Shown: positions 50,801 through 60,975, counted from the stretch's first letter. The stretch: 64,000 nt of DNA from Cladorhizidae sp. MBARI D1340-BT2 (GCA_028752905.1 JAQNBH010000002.1:29556762-29620761); one strand, 5' to 3'. Notes: generated from the sequence alone by a model not told the origin. Numbers and translations are program-made.

Positions 50801-53800
50801 GTAGAATGCTATGACTAAGTCATGTGGCTATGTGATGTGCTGAGAATGTCACGTGAGTAAACTGCTGTGACTGTCATGTGGCTATGTGATATATGCTGAG
50901 AATGTCACATGAGTAGACTGCTGTGACTAAGTCATGTGACTGTCATGTGACTGTGATATATGCTGAGAATGTCACATGAGTAGAATGCTATGACTAAGTC
51001 ATGTGACTGTCATGTGGCCATGTGATATGTGCTGAGAATGTCACGTGATAGAATGCTGTGACTAAGTCATGTGACTGTCATGTGACTATGAGGTATATGA
51101 TGAATGCCATATAAGCTGCTCTAAGGTCAAGTACATATAAGGCTGACTAAATGGTCATGTGATTCCATGGTCATGTGCTATGAGGGGTGTGCCAAGAGGA
51201 ACATGTGACCCTCAGTGATGCAGGCACACTGAGCACCTGTAGTCATTGTGTGCATGACTCACGAATGCACTTAATACTTGCTCTGGTATGGCGTATTTTA
51301 GTGGAGTGGTTTATTGTGTGTGTGTGTGTGTGTGTGTGTGTATTAGGGTAGGAGATGATGGTCACTCTATTGTGGTTGCTGTGTGTGTGAGAGCATGTGT
51401 GAAGCATGCTACAGGTCTGATGTATACACGAGCATGCATGCATGTACACATGCTTGACTTCCTTAACCCATCCACTAGTGTGACTGCCATATGGTTTGTA
51501 GATGCCATCAAGAAACCTGGCAGCATCTTTGGCTGTTTTGGAAATTAGGGCTAGCTTAACCGATTGCACGCCGTATTCCTAGTAGCCGCGGGCAAATTAT
51601 TCATGAATTAACGAGGTATTTTACTTATTATTTTTATATCTTCCGTTCTGCAGGGCTCCACCCATGAAACTTGGGTCATATTCAGCCACATGATAGCTCT
51701 ACTTCCTGTAAAAAAAATCGAGCCTTCCTTACCAACTGGGCAGAACTAACCAGCATTATAAAACCTTGTCATCTTCTTGGGGGTGAATATTTTCACACTA
51801 TTATACACACATTATAATGCCAACACAAGATGGAGCATCTATTTACAAACCCTCTACCAGCTGCAAAGCCAGTGGGTTGTTTTCCCCATCAAAATGCTAA
51901 CACATAATACAAAAAACAAATTATAAGAGAGTGAAAATGCTAACACATACTAGAATAAAACCATAATATAAAACACAATTATGTAAGGGAGTGTCTTGGG
52001 TAGAGCTCCGGTCTTGCTGTCACGGGTAGAGTAGAACTTGCTCAGTCAGTCTTGGGTATAGCTTGCTTGGTCTCCGGCATGATATTTCACCATGTTTTTA
52101 TTCTACACAAACATGAGATACCAGGATAAGAATAACACTTGAATACTGGAGAGACGAGAGAAGTAGACGAAGGGACAGGGAACGAGAGAAGTAGACGAAG
52201 GGGCAGGGAACAAGAGAGAAGTAGACGAAGGAGCAGGGAACGAGAGAGAAGCACAGAAAGGAGCAGGGGGTGCATAAACATTACTGATAGTCCACCAAGG
52301 TATGGTATTTACGAAAACAGTCACGGCCTGTTGATCCACCACACAAAGGAACCTTACAAAAACAACACTGGGACCTTGCCTCATGCCTGTAACCTTTACT
52401 AATGCAAACTACACAGCACTTCTTTGCACAGCACTGTGGGAAATGACCTAGTTTTAAATTGAGGCAATCTAGCTGACTATTTGCCTGACTACAACGTTGA
52501 CCTGCACGCTGCCGAGAAGAGAAAGAACCAATCAAAGATTTAGCTAGAACAATCCTAGCTTCTAGATAATTACCCTTCCTTACTGATATTGGAGCTCGGA
52601 CAGAAGAAAACAAAATAAATGAATTCAATAAACAAGCTTCTATCAAATACGAAAAAAAACCTTTTCCACCATCTCCTAGACTTTCTACCCAAATTATAGT
52701 AGCCTATTCTCTGATCTGCTCTGTCCACACCTCTCATGAATGACTGATAATCAGGCAAACATGGGGGACATGGCAGATCCTCTCTAGAACCATCAATTTT
52801 GCGCCTTTTTACAGTAGGAGGTACTAAATTATTTTCCGCGGGATGTATATTAGTTATCATGTAGATTGACCGTTTATCTACCCAAACTAAAGCCAGGAGT
52901 GCACCATTAGACCTATAATCATAATAACCTCTATTTCTAATCGAAGCTTTTGTTACTAAATCTGGAGGAAAGTTCCTCCTAGTATACCTAGCTGTACCAC
53001 ATGCACCAAAGCCTTTACTTGTAAGCGTTTGAAATAAATTAGGACTAGTATAATAATTGTCCATGTACACATGGAAGTTCTTATGTTCTAATCCTTCTAA
53101 CAAATCTAAAACAACTCTACTACACAAACCAGTTTTATCAGCTACTTCCACGTTCTTACCTGTATAAATCTGCAACCGATAAATGTACCCATTCCTAGCA
53201 TCACAAAGGACAAACACTTTTATCCCCCATTTTATTGGTTTGTCCTTCATATACTGTTTGAAGCCAAGCCTACCTTGAAAGGGAATCATAGCTTCATCAA
53301 TACTAAGCTCTTGATGCAAGGTATATTCACTCTCAAACTTAGGAGTAATCAAATCTAATAACTTCCTTACCCGATCATAATTCAGGTTACCCTTTGTAAC
53401 CAACAAACCATCAATAGAATTTACATGTACATAACGCATTAGCTCCAAAAACCGAGTCCTAGGCATTACTTTACGAACCAAAGATCCAGACAAATCCGAG
53501 TGATTAGTGGACCAGTACAATTCTAAGTATGGAAGTGTGGAAACTCCCATTATTATCAACATTCCTACAAAAGCTTTCATTTCCTCTATATTAGTATCTA
53601 CCCATGGCCTGGAGAGACTAGCCATCCTAGAAACGTAACTGTTCGTCTCTGCTACTAGGAGTTCCCACACTTCAAGAGTAAAAAAAGGTAAAATGCATCT
53701 AAAAATGTACTTGATGCACCAAGCAATGAAGAAGTTGGACCAGCTGTTGCTGTATAGTCCAATTTCAAAGGAGTTGGCTCCTTTATTTCCCACTTACCTG

Positions 53801-56800
53801 TGACCTCAGTTAGCCTAGAACCAGTGCCAGATGCTTGGGCAGAACCAGTGCCAGATGCTCGGACAGAACCAGTGCCAGATGCTCGCACACGCCTATAACC
53901 TCTGGCCCGCCTACTACCAGTACCTTTTGGAGGACCACTAGCAACACTTACGACTCCACTACCACTTGAGCTGCTTCCCCCTTGGCCAGTACTCCCTCGC
54001 CCGCCTCTCCCTCGGCCAGTACTCCCTCGCCCGCCTCTCCCTCGCACAACTCCAGCACCAGTCGTGTTCCCACGCCCTGTAGAGACTTCAGGCAAGGCTT
54101 CCTCATCCTCCAATGTAACAAAAGGAGTCATAGATGCCTCATCTCCACTCTCATCATCTGATGCTGTAGGAAAAGTAGTGGGGAGGGTGGGAAAAACAAG
54201 ATATATATATATATCAAGTTTGTGGTCAACATTTGAAAATTCAAATTCAAATGAAAATCAACATCAACAACTCAACAACTCCAACCTACACTCTTAGCTA
54301 TAACTTTTTTTCTATAACTATCCTGTCTGAATTTGGAATACCAACAGAATAAGCTAGTATTTGGCAATAGCACATTCTCAGTTGACTATGGTAAACAAAG
54401 GCTATGAAGCGCTAAGGTTAGAAGAAACTTACAATCGAGAAGTCCATCCAAGCGCGCCTCTTCTCTTAGAGCAACTGGATCCAGAGTGTTTCCTCGGTAT
54501 GCATAGATGTCTTCACCTTCTTCCCCAAATGAATCTGACCCAGAATCGCCAGAATCGTCGGCTAAAAGTTGAGAAATAACGTCCTCACAGGAGAGCAGTT
54601 TAAAAAAAAAGCTCGACCAACAAAAATATGGCGTTCAACCGCAGGATTTTTGTTGCACGATGCATCAACCGGAAATAATCATTTTTGTGACGTTCTCTAG
54701 TCTACTAGGCATGTGCAGAACCCAACCGGGGCTATTAGCTCGTAACGGTTCATTTTATATATTTTTGTGTGGCGAAGGATGTAAGGTCTCGCGCCATATG
54801 GCGCTTACGGCATTTAATCGGTTAATAGACCAGCATGTGCCCAAATGAAACATACACTGTAGGAGCAGAGAGAATCCCTAGTCCGTAATCGTTAGCTTGC
54901 TACTAAAGTAAAATGGGACGAGCATCGCAGCTGAAATTTTTGCATCCAGGTGTATCGCTGGCGAAGCGTTGGCAGTTTTTTAAGGATTTTTGGCTGTCAG
55001 GCGACGAACTGAGCAATTTAAATGGAGAGGTCTGTGCTTGCTTGTGGGAGTCTATGGAGAGGTCTCTGCTAGCTTGTGGGAGCCTATGGAGAGGTCTCTG
55101 CTTGCTTGTGGGAGTCTATGGAGCGGTCTCTGCTAGCTTGTGGGAGCCTATGGAGAGGTCTCTGCTTGCTTGTGGGAGTCTATTGAGAGGTCTCTGCTTG
55201 TTTGTGGGAGTCTGTGGAGAGGTCTCTGCTTGCTTGTGGGAGTCTATGGAGAGGTCTCTGCTTGCTTGTGGGAGTCTATGGAGAGGTCTCTGCTTGCTTG
55301 TGGGAGTCTATGGAGAGGTCTCTGCTTGCTTGTGGGAGTCTATGGAGAGGTCTGTGCTTGCTTGTGGGAGTCTATTGAGAGGTCTCTGCTTGTTTGTGGG
55401 AGTCTGTGGAGAGGTCTCTGCTTGCTTGTGGGAGTCTATGGAGAGGTCTCTGCTTGCTTGTGGGAGTCTATGGAGAGGTCTCTGCTTGTTTGTAGGAGTC
55501 TATGGAGAGGTCTCTGCTTGCTTGTGGGAATGGAGAGGTCTGTGCTTGCTTGTGGGAGCTTATGGAGAGGTCTCTGCTTGCTTGTGGGAGCCTATGGAGA
55601 GGTCTCTGCTTGCTTGTGGGAGTCTATGGAGAGGTCTGTGCTTGCTTGTGGGAGCCTATGGAGAGGTCACTGCTTGCTTGTGGGAGTCTATGGAGCGGTC
55701 TCTGCTTGCTTGTGGGAGTCTATGGAGAGGTATCTGCTTGCTTGTGGGAGCCTATGGAGAGGTCTCTGCTTGCTTGTGGGAGTCTATGGAGAGGTCTCTG
55801 CTTGCTTGTGGGAGACTATGGAGAGGTCTCTGCTTGCTTGTGGAAGCCTGGTTTGAACTGGGCTGAAGTCGACACACTGAGCAGAGATATAGAATTGACA
55901 TCGAGTTATGATTTTCTCGACATTGCCAACTTCAACACGGAGAGAAAGGGAAGGAGAGAATGAAGGTTCATAAGCCTAAACTATCTATAGCAGTGAATAG
56001 AATTTATATCAGGAATTTAGCAGAAGCCGGCAAATTGCAAACGTCATTCTTTCCTGGGTAACTGGCGGTTGCGTGTGTGTGTTAAAAAAAATCTTCCATT
56101 TGTAGCCAGTCAGAGTACTAAGGAATACCTGTCATTCCTCTGGTGTATGTGTGTGTTGCCCCCAGTGCGGACCGACAGCACCTCATTAAAGCATGCCTTC
56201 CTCTGGTGTTCTGTAATCATATTCAATTTGAAGTTGATTATTGAGAAGGATATTGGAAGGTTATTATATCAACTGAGAGTTCATCGAGACATTTTGTATG
56301 CAGTTTCTCTGCATTCATTTTCAAGCATCTTAATCCATTTCCATTGCACATTCAGAATCTACAGGTTTGCTAGGGAGTTTAGGGACTCCTACCCTACAGT
56401 ATATAATAGTAGACTACTACCTTGACAGTTGCAGTCATGAGCTTCTAGAAAACATAGACTTCTAGAAAGTCACTGGTGTGTTACAAGGCATGATCCCTCT
56501 ATATGTGGTTGCTGTGTGTGTGTGTGTGTATTTCAGGCTACGAGACGATGATCGCTCCATTGTGGAAGAGATTTGTTGCTGAAATCATCGATACATTTTT
56601 CTTCGTCTTCATAATGAAGATCTATATTCCGGACTTCGAGTACAGGTGAGAGGTGGGTGTGGCCCAAGGAAGTCGTAGGTGAACAGAATTTTCGCAAGAA
56701 AATGTGAAGTTCTATGAATCATCAAATTTGAGTTGCTGACGTCAGATCAAGGCACACAAAATTATCGATAGAATGGAACTTGAATCAGCTAAAGGGAGAC

Positions 56801-59800
56801 AAAACCTTTTGGGGGGCAGGGGGGAGGGTGGGAGTGGCTAAAAATTGTGGATGCGACGACTTAGGAGCTCCACAGATTCTGCACACTCTAATGTATGGTC
56901 TTGATATTGGTTCAACTGGTAGGGCTCTCTGTGTGCTCTCTTGCGGGGTACTAAAGATGTTGCATACTGTTGGTGTATAACCATGCCAGACTATAACCAT
57001 GCCAGGTGGCTATAACCATGCCAGGCTATAACCATGCCAGGCTATAACCATGTTAGGTGGCTATAACCATGCCAGGTGGCTATAACCATGCCAGGCTATA
57101 ACCATGCCAGGCTATAACCATGCCAGGTGGCTATAACCATGCCAGGTGGCTATAACCATGCCAGGTGGCTATAACCATGCCAGGTGGCTATAACCATGCC
57201 AGGTGGCTATAACCATGCCAGGTGGCTATAACCATGCCAGGTGGCTATAACCATGCCAGGTGGCTATAACCATGCCAGGTGGCTATAACCATGCCAGGTG
57301 GCTATAACCATGCCAGGTGGCTATAACCATGCCAGGTGGCTATAACCATGTGTAGCACCTCTGCACATCAACCAGCACCTGAGCTCCCCCACATGGAGCA
57401 CACCATGCTCACATACTTCTACTCTAAATTATTCCTAGCTATTAGCTTACTCAAACACACAAAATATTAGCTTGTAGCCAAAAAAATCGAGCTATTCATA
57501 ATACAGTATAATGCACGCCGATGCTTAGGAACTCATTGAGCATCATGATGAACAAGAGGTTTTCCTGTGGGGCATGGAGTATTGATACCATAAGTAGGCG
57601 TGGCTGAATGTAGTGATGTAATAATGCAAGCCCCCCTCAGCTTTTCTCAGCTCTTGCCCCCAGGACTTGTGGTACTAATTACTGTGAATTATGCCCCCAG
57701 GACCTGTGGTAGTAATTACTGTGAATTAGACACTGACTATCATGATGCAGTAGGTGTCTTGTGTAAAATGCATTTGCAGACTAGCAGGTTTTCTGAACCA
57801 GTCAGCGTCTGGTTGTGGCTAGCAGCAATCTGATAGGTCAGAACGCTTTCACTCGCACTTACAGTGTGACTCTCACCCTTCATGAGTAATTGCATTATAG
57901 TGTGTATGCTGTGTGGACTCCGACATGACCCTGACCACTCATATTTGGGCCACTGCTGTGCCCTTGCCCTACACTAACTACACATATTTGGGCTGCTACT
58001 GTGCCTAACTGTGCCCTTGCCCATACACTATCTTATTATATGTGTGTTGGCTGTGGCAGGATCCCTGAAGTGTTCTTTGACAGCAGTGATGTTTGGAGGG
58101 ATATCACTGACGAGGAACTATTGGAGATCAGGAGATTGATCATGCTATTTCTGATGTCCACAGTCATCCAAAGATGCATTCATGCAATTCTTGAGGTAAT
58201 GCTAGCCACTATAAAGCTGAGTTGTTGTATAGTGCCCCCACGCTGGTTGTTGGGTGCTCCCTCAGTCTTTACTGTTGTTGCAAAAAACTCTATATAGACA
58301 CCCCATCCAGGTATGTATAACTCTATATAGACACCCCACCATGTGTGTATAACTCTATATAGACACCCCACCCAGGTGTGTATAACTCTATATAGACACC
58401 CCACCCAGGTGTGTATAACTCTATATAGGCACCCCACCCAGGTGTGTATAACTCTATATAGACACCCCACCCAGGTGTGTATAACTCTATATAGACACCC
58501 CACCCAGGTGTGTATAACTCTATATAGACACCCCACCCAGGTGTGTATAACTCTATATAGACACCCCACCCAGGTGTGTATAACTCTATATAGACACCCC
58601 ACCCAGGTGTGTATAACTCTATATGCACCCCACCCAGGTGTGTATAACTCTATATAGACACCCCACCCAGGTGTGTATAACTCTATATAGACACCCCACC
58701 CAGGTGTGTATAACTCTATATAGACACCCCACCCAGGTGTGTATAACTCTATATAGACACCCCACCCAGGTGTGTATAACTCTATATAGACACCCCACCC
58801 AGGTGTGTATAACTCTATATAGACACCCCACCCAGGTGTGTATAACTCTATAGACACCCCACCCAGGTGTGTATAACTCTATATAGACACCCCACCCAGG
58901 TGTGTATAACTACTAGTCTCAGTAATGATATGCCTCACTATGTTAATAACTTTTGTTTCTCTCTCCTGTCCCCCCCCCCCCCCCCCCCCCCACACACACA
59001 CACTTGCACTCTACAGACTGTGTTCTTGTGTGTGTGTGGTTGGACGCCAGGCAAGTGGCTATTATGTCTACGTGTGATAAGATGTAAGCAATCACACCTC
59101 ACACGCACCGTACCAGGCTACTCCGTGAGGGTGGAGCCTGGAAGAAAGCTCTCATTGATGTGGTGAGTTTGATGCAAGGCTCTTGTTAGTTTATTACCTC
59201 ACAGGTTGTGTGTCTCTTAACATCACCCTTAATTAATTAGCCCTAATGAGAAGCAAACAAGTGCACACGACGTGCCCGTGAGATCTTCCTCAAAGATCAA
59301 ATGGGCAGGGACTTGTATCATGAAACCAGTATATACATGTTAATTCCAAATTGTGCCCAACCCACCTGATTCCATGTTGACATGACCATATTTCTTATGC
59401 AGTCAGTAAGTTAGCTCCAGCTCCAGTTAGGGGAGACATTATTGATGTTGCTCTTGTTGTTGTTGTTGCTCTAGTTATTTCAACTCTTGCTGCCATGATT
59501 CATTATTGGTGACCAGCTTTGTCACATACAGTATATACATTATAAGATGTCACTGTTCTGAGTGCTTGCTGCGTGTATACCCACGTACCCTACCTAATGC
59601 TAGATCATTGCATGGTGTGTGCCTTATTATCACAAACTACGCACTTAATAGTATAACACTTTCTCATTGTGATCTGGAGCATTATATTCCTCCCTCCTGT
59701 TCTGCAGGTCCCTGTTGAGGTCCTTCTTCAAGGGCACTGTCAGCGTCTTCTTCCCTCTAGTCATCTTCTTCATCAACGTGCCCCACGGCCGCACTCGCTA

Positions 59801-59930
59801 TGACCGGCTCTTCGGCTCTATAGTTGTGGACGTGTCCACTCTCAACAGACCTCTGTTTGCAGGCCAAGCTTTCAATTTCAATTTCAACCAGGCACAAGGG
59901 CAGGGGCATCTGCACTTACAAGTCAGATGA
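41812..59930 (+). CDS. FAM8A1: FAM8A1-like RDD-family membrane protein, six exons
   Basis: Exons 41812-41866, 50172-50393, 56537-56645, 58060-58195, 59017-59162 and 59708-59930 total 891 bp (296 residues plus stop). All junctions are GT-AG with matching phases (1,1,2,0,2). Exon 2 gives an aromatic-rich segment (WLHWALWWQQCSYYM), like the conserved N-terminal region of human FAM8A1. Exon 3 begins the RDD domain (KRFVAEIIDTFFFVFIMK). Exon 5 has the family signature WTPGKWLLCLRVI (human: ATPGKFLLGLRVV). Exon 6 has SFFKGTVSVFFPLVIFFIN and RTRYDRLFGSIVV. Predicted multi-pass membrane protein; human FAM8A1 is an accessory factor of the HRD1 ER-associated degradation complex, a role inferred here by homology. 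Introns are packed with transposons and minisatellites. Confidence 0.85.
42122..43133 (-). mobile_element. PiggyBac-derived non-autonomous element
   Basis: Ends CCCTTTCATGGAT (left) and, inverted, CCCTTTTGTGGAT (right), each next to TTAA (42118-42121, 43134-43137). On the minus strand it retains two exon-like pieces of a PiggyBac N-terminus: an ATG frame near 42932 with an early TAG, DFGLSENESSCNEGEEVHAY at about 42880-42820, a donor-like GTGAGT near 42664, and an acidic piece at 42375-42260. No DDD core. Lies in FAM8A1 intron 1. Confidence 0.8.
43103..43116. repeat. Subterminal 14-bp palindrome
   Basis: GCGTCATATGACGC, 17 bp from the right end of the element. The full PiggyBac has GCGCCATATGGCGC at the same distance (54791-54804). 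Confidence 0.9.
43138..43318. other. No gene seen
   Basis: Intronic sequence without recognisable features. Confidence 0.5.
43319..43562 (+). repeat. 26-29-bp minisatellite
   Basis: About nine units of CACTGATGGCTACACTGCCT plus GCCCCA; some units have TGATGTCAGCTACA instead. Confidence 0.9.
43563..43875. other. No gene seen
   Basis: Intronic sequence without recognisable features. Confidence 0.5.
43876..44790 (+). repeat. 33-bp minisatellite, left half
   Basis: About 27 units of GACCTCTATTAGRGCCTCTC plus TCACTGCACTATT. Unit length is a multiple of three, so long artefact frames occur on both strands. Interrupted by the hAT element at 44791; the same array resumes at 48235. Confidence 0.95.
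44958..47145 (-). pseudogene. hAT transposase (TTF finger, C-terminal dimerisation), nearly intact
   Basis: Starts at ATG 47145 (MDIRSYFASTSQ). A one-base shift lies near 47000. A zinc-finger region follows (WLYYDEDSDGAFCKVCKQ ... HARSDFHIHA), then TGA at 46524-46526 within the same frame. A long open part from 46517 carries hAT RNase H-like core motifs: LMADECTDVTNVEELSVFCR, GLGFDGAATFSGRKTGV, HCHCHLLQLACVQA, PSDTRWLAHERC. The dimerisation tail is IPVSTASVERSFSQMKMIKT, ending at 44958. About 720 residues with only two breaks. It would catalyse transposition of its element, but this copy should be inactive. Confidence 0.85.
47189..47575 (+). repeat. Three tandem copies of about 120-140 bp
   Basis: Each copy contains GACCATGACATAATGGACTG, AGTGACAAACCTACAAAGGA and ACACGTGG; first bases near 47196, 47313 and 47449. 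Confidence 0.9.
47576..48166. other. hAT end region, no gene
   Basis: Contains G and C runs (47712-47740, 47809-47825) and AT-rich sequence inside the hAT element. Confidence 0.5.
48235..49327 (+). repeat. 33-bp minisatellite, right half
   Basis: About 33 units of the same repeat as 43876-44790, with a few shortened units (near 48410, 48470, 48950). Confidence 0.95.
49604..50094 (+). repeat. 27-bp minisatellite
   Basis: Eighteen units of CTTGCACACTAGTAATTAAA plus GCTGGGG, with AATTATAG variants interspersed. Ends about 80 bp before FAM8A1 exon 2. Confidence 0.95.
50172..50393 (+). CDS. FAM8A1: FAM8A1 exon 2
   Basis: Acceptor TCTCATCACAG, donor GTATGT. Encodes DFVNWLHWALWW followed by a Pro/Gly/Thr-rich linker, the same layout as the region before the RDD domain of vertebrate FAM8A1. 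Confidence 0.8.
50440..51090 (+). repeat. Degenerate CATGTGACTGTCATGTG repeat
   Basis: Interspersed GTCATGTGACT and TATATGCTGAGAATGTCACR units of about 60-75 bp, roughly eight copies. Lies in intron 2 right after exon 2. Confidence 0.8.
51091..51555. other. Intronic, with possible relic of exon 3 start
   Basis: TG repeat (51316-51340), then a stretch (51339-51377) resembling the beginning of FAM8A1 exon 3 (56527-56564), see findings. Nothing else recognised. Confidence 0.4.
52140..52270 (+). repeat. 28-30-bp tandem repeat inside PiggyBac
   Basis: Four units of GAGAGAAGTAGACGAAGGRG plus CAGGGAAC. Confidence 0.9.
52281..54665 (-). pseudogene. PiggyBac transposase, three homopolymer breaks
   Basis: Exon 1 runs from a likely ATG at 54665 to 54433 (donor GTAAGT); a T9 run at 54602-54610 shifts the frame. 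Exon 2 begins at 54163 (acceptor TTTTCCTACAG) in the right phase. An acidic then Gly/Arg-rich N-terminus (REEARLDGLLD, RGRGGRGSTGRG) contains 24- and 30-bp repeats. A T7 run near 53677-53683 shifts to the catalytic domain: Asp in LSIDEAMIPFQGR, Asp in VYMDNYYTSPNLF, Asp in RGVDRADQRIGYYNLG, the PiggyBac DDD triad. A T8 run near 52648-52656 shifts to a C-terminal Cys-rich finger (CCAKKCCVVC ... CCFCKVPLC). Everything else is open, so it is either young or affected by sequencing errors. Confidence 0.9.
54791..54804. repeat. Subterminal 14-bp palindrome of PiggyBac
   Basis: GCGCCATATGGCGC, 17 bp from the right terminus; counterpart of 43103-43116. Confidence 0.9.
54913..55963 (+). other. Open frame entering a minisatellite, unknown
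   Basis: An ATG at 54913 opens a frame with about 39 non-repeat residues (MGRASQLKFLHPGVSLAKRW at the start), then the 32-bp array translates without stops. The unique sequence after the array (GLNWAEVDTLSRDIELTSSY) is open in a different frame. No family is recognised. Inside FAM8A1 intron 2 on the same strand. Could be an intronic gene disrupted by minisatellite growth or a chance frame. Confidence 0.25.
55026..55852 (+). repeat. 32-bp minisatellite
   Basis: About 26 units of GGAGAGGTCTCTGCTTGCTT plus GTGGGAGTCTAT. The unit has no stop in any forward frame, so all three frames are open across it. Confidence 0.95.
55964..56536. other. Intronic, no clear gene
   Basis: Holds only a tail fragment of the short dispersed repeat (56217-56260) and a TG repeat before exon 3. 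Confidence 0.5.
56537..56645 (+). CDS. FAM8A1: FAM8A1 exon 3 (first RDD helix)
   Basis: Acceptor TGTGTATTTCAG, donor GTGAGA. Encodes MIAPLWKRFVAEIIDTFFFV, the RDD start in which Arg and Asp precede the first membrane helix. Confidence 0.88.
56805..56965 (-). repeat. 400-bp dispersed repeat, partial copy
   Basis: G run, then GAGCTCCACAGATTCTGCA, GGTCTTGATAT and CTCTGTGTGCTCTCTT blocks shared with the other copies. Confidence 0.65.
56985..57352 (+). repeat. 19-bp minisatellite
   Basis: About 20 units of TATAACCATGCCAGGTGGC, with shorter TATAACCATGCCAGGC forms at the left. Confidence 0.95.
57353..58059. other. Intron 3 remainder
   Basis: Includes a 37-bp duplication (GCCCCCAGGACYTGTGGTA, 57653-57727). 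No gene seen besides the acceptor of exon 4. Confidence 0.5.
58060..58195 (+). CDS. FAM8A1: FAM8A1 exon 4
   Basis: Acceptor GGCTGTGGCAG, donor GTAATG. Acidic stretch then a helix (LIMLFLMSTVIQRCIHAILE). Confidence 0.88.
58285..58913 (+). repeat. 33-bp minisatellite in FAM8A1 intron 4
   Basis: About 19 units of TGTGTATAACTCTATATAGA plus CACCCCACCCAGG. It fills most of the 821-bp intron between exons 4 and 5. Confidence 0.95.
59017..59162 (+). CDS. FAM8A1: FAM8A1 exon 5 (PGK signature)
   Basis: Acceptor ACTCTACAG after a C run and CA repeat; donor GTGAGT. Encodes the WTPGKWLLCLRVIRC signature. Confidence 0.92.
59708..59930 (+). CDS. FAM8A1: FAM8A1 exon 6 (terminal)
   Basis: Acceptor TGTTCTGCAG; last membrane segment and a 30-residue tail (AFNFNFNQAQGQGH) ending at TGA. 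Confidence 0.92.
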
Positions 59931-60159
59931 ACTTTCCAATGAATAATAAGCCAAAAAATCAATACCGTAAATAATAAGTAATGCTGATCATAAAATGTCC
60001 GTATTTTCTCATCTCATTGTTATCGAGCCTGCTGTACCCTCGAGGGCTTATAACACCGTGGGTAATTCGACCCCGCGGAGTCTGATGACCTCGGATTTAT
60101 TTTCTAGATGCCACCCTTACCAAAATGGCACGGCACTTGGCGTTGTCAGCTGTAATACC

Positions 60160-60590
60160 TGTGCATGCATCTTTCCCAGTGATAATTTGCTAGACTGGGA
60201 TGAGTTTTAGGAGGCAGTGGAGGAAATGTTCATGAGTTGGGAAGAGGAGTAAGAGAGCTTGAGCAGGAGTTGGGAGGAAACAGTTGAAGAGGTGTGGAAT
60301 AGGTGGAAGGAGAAAGTTTTGGCTGCAGCAGAGAAAGGAATTGGAAGGAAGAAGATTACAGACAGATTAGAGGGATAATTGGTGTTAGAAAGGAGAAATG
60401 TAAGAGGCTGAGGGAAGCCAGGGAGTGAGGGGAGAGAGAGGCTACATTAAGACAACTATGGGATGACTATAGAGAAGCAAGAGAGTAAGTGAAAAAGACC
60501 ATTAGGAAAGAGAAGGAATTCAGGAAGAGAATTATAGAGAACAGGGTGGGACTAGTTGTAAGCTGTTTTGGAATGATTTAAGAGCAGAGA
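60160..60590 (+). pseudogene. Decayed LINE 5' fragment next to FAM8A1
   Basis: Same Lys/Glu-rich pre-RT region as 9240-9650, cut at about 60590 by the 400-bp repeat. Starts about 230 bp after the FAM8A1 stop. Confidence 0.65.
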
Positions 60591-60599
60591 GATTTGATT

Positions 60600-60965
60600 T
60601 TCAACGCCCTCAATTTTGCACCCACGCGCTGACCAGGTAATAAATTTTTAATGCCTAATCAAAAAGGTCGTTGCATGAGCTAGAGCTTCTAGCCACTCGT
60701 ACCATTTAAAATTTTTTTTGGCACTTAGTTCTTTTGGCGGAGGTTGCAGGGATTCAGGTTTTTTAGGTCCCTCCACTTTAGGGTCTAGTAACTTGCCTAT
60801 AGTTATACCTATGAAACATATTTTAGTGTCAAAAGAGAGCACACAGAGAGACCTATCTTTTGAGCTATATATCAAGTCCACACCATGAAGTTTGCAGAAT
60901 CTACGGAGCTCTGAAGTTGTAACCACAAGTTTAAAAAAATATTAAAAAATATCATCGACCCCCCT
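60600..60965 (+). repeat. 400-bp dispersed repeat, copy 4
   Basis: Best preserved plus-strand copy, from the CACCCACGCGCTGACCAGG block to a terminal C run. Confidence 0.75.
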
Positions 60966-60975
60966 GCCTAAACCC

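Larger units (their letters stand above)
51560..54821 (-). mobile_element. PiggyBac transposon, full length
   Basis: The left end CCGATTGCACGCCGTA is matched by the inverted right end CCGATTAAATGCCGTA, each next to TTAA (51556-51559, 54822-54825). 3262 bp. Carries one spliced transposase gene on the minus strand; lies in FAM8A1 intron 2. Confidence 0.9.
58935..60590 (+). repeat. Source or sister copy of the FAM8A1 3' duplication
   Basis: Co-linear with 7935-9650. This copy belongs to the complete gene, so it is the likelier source. Confidence 0.88.
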
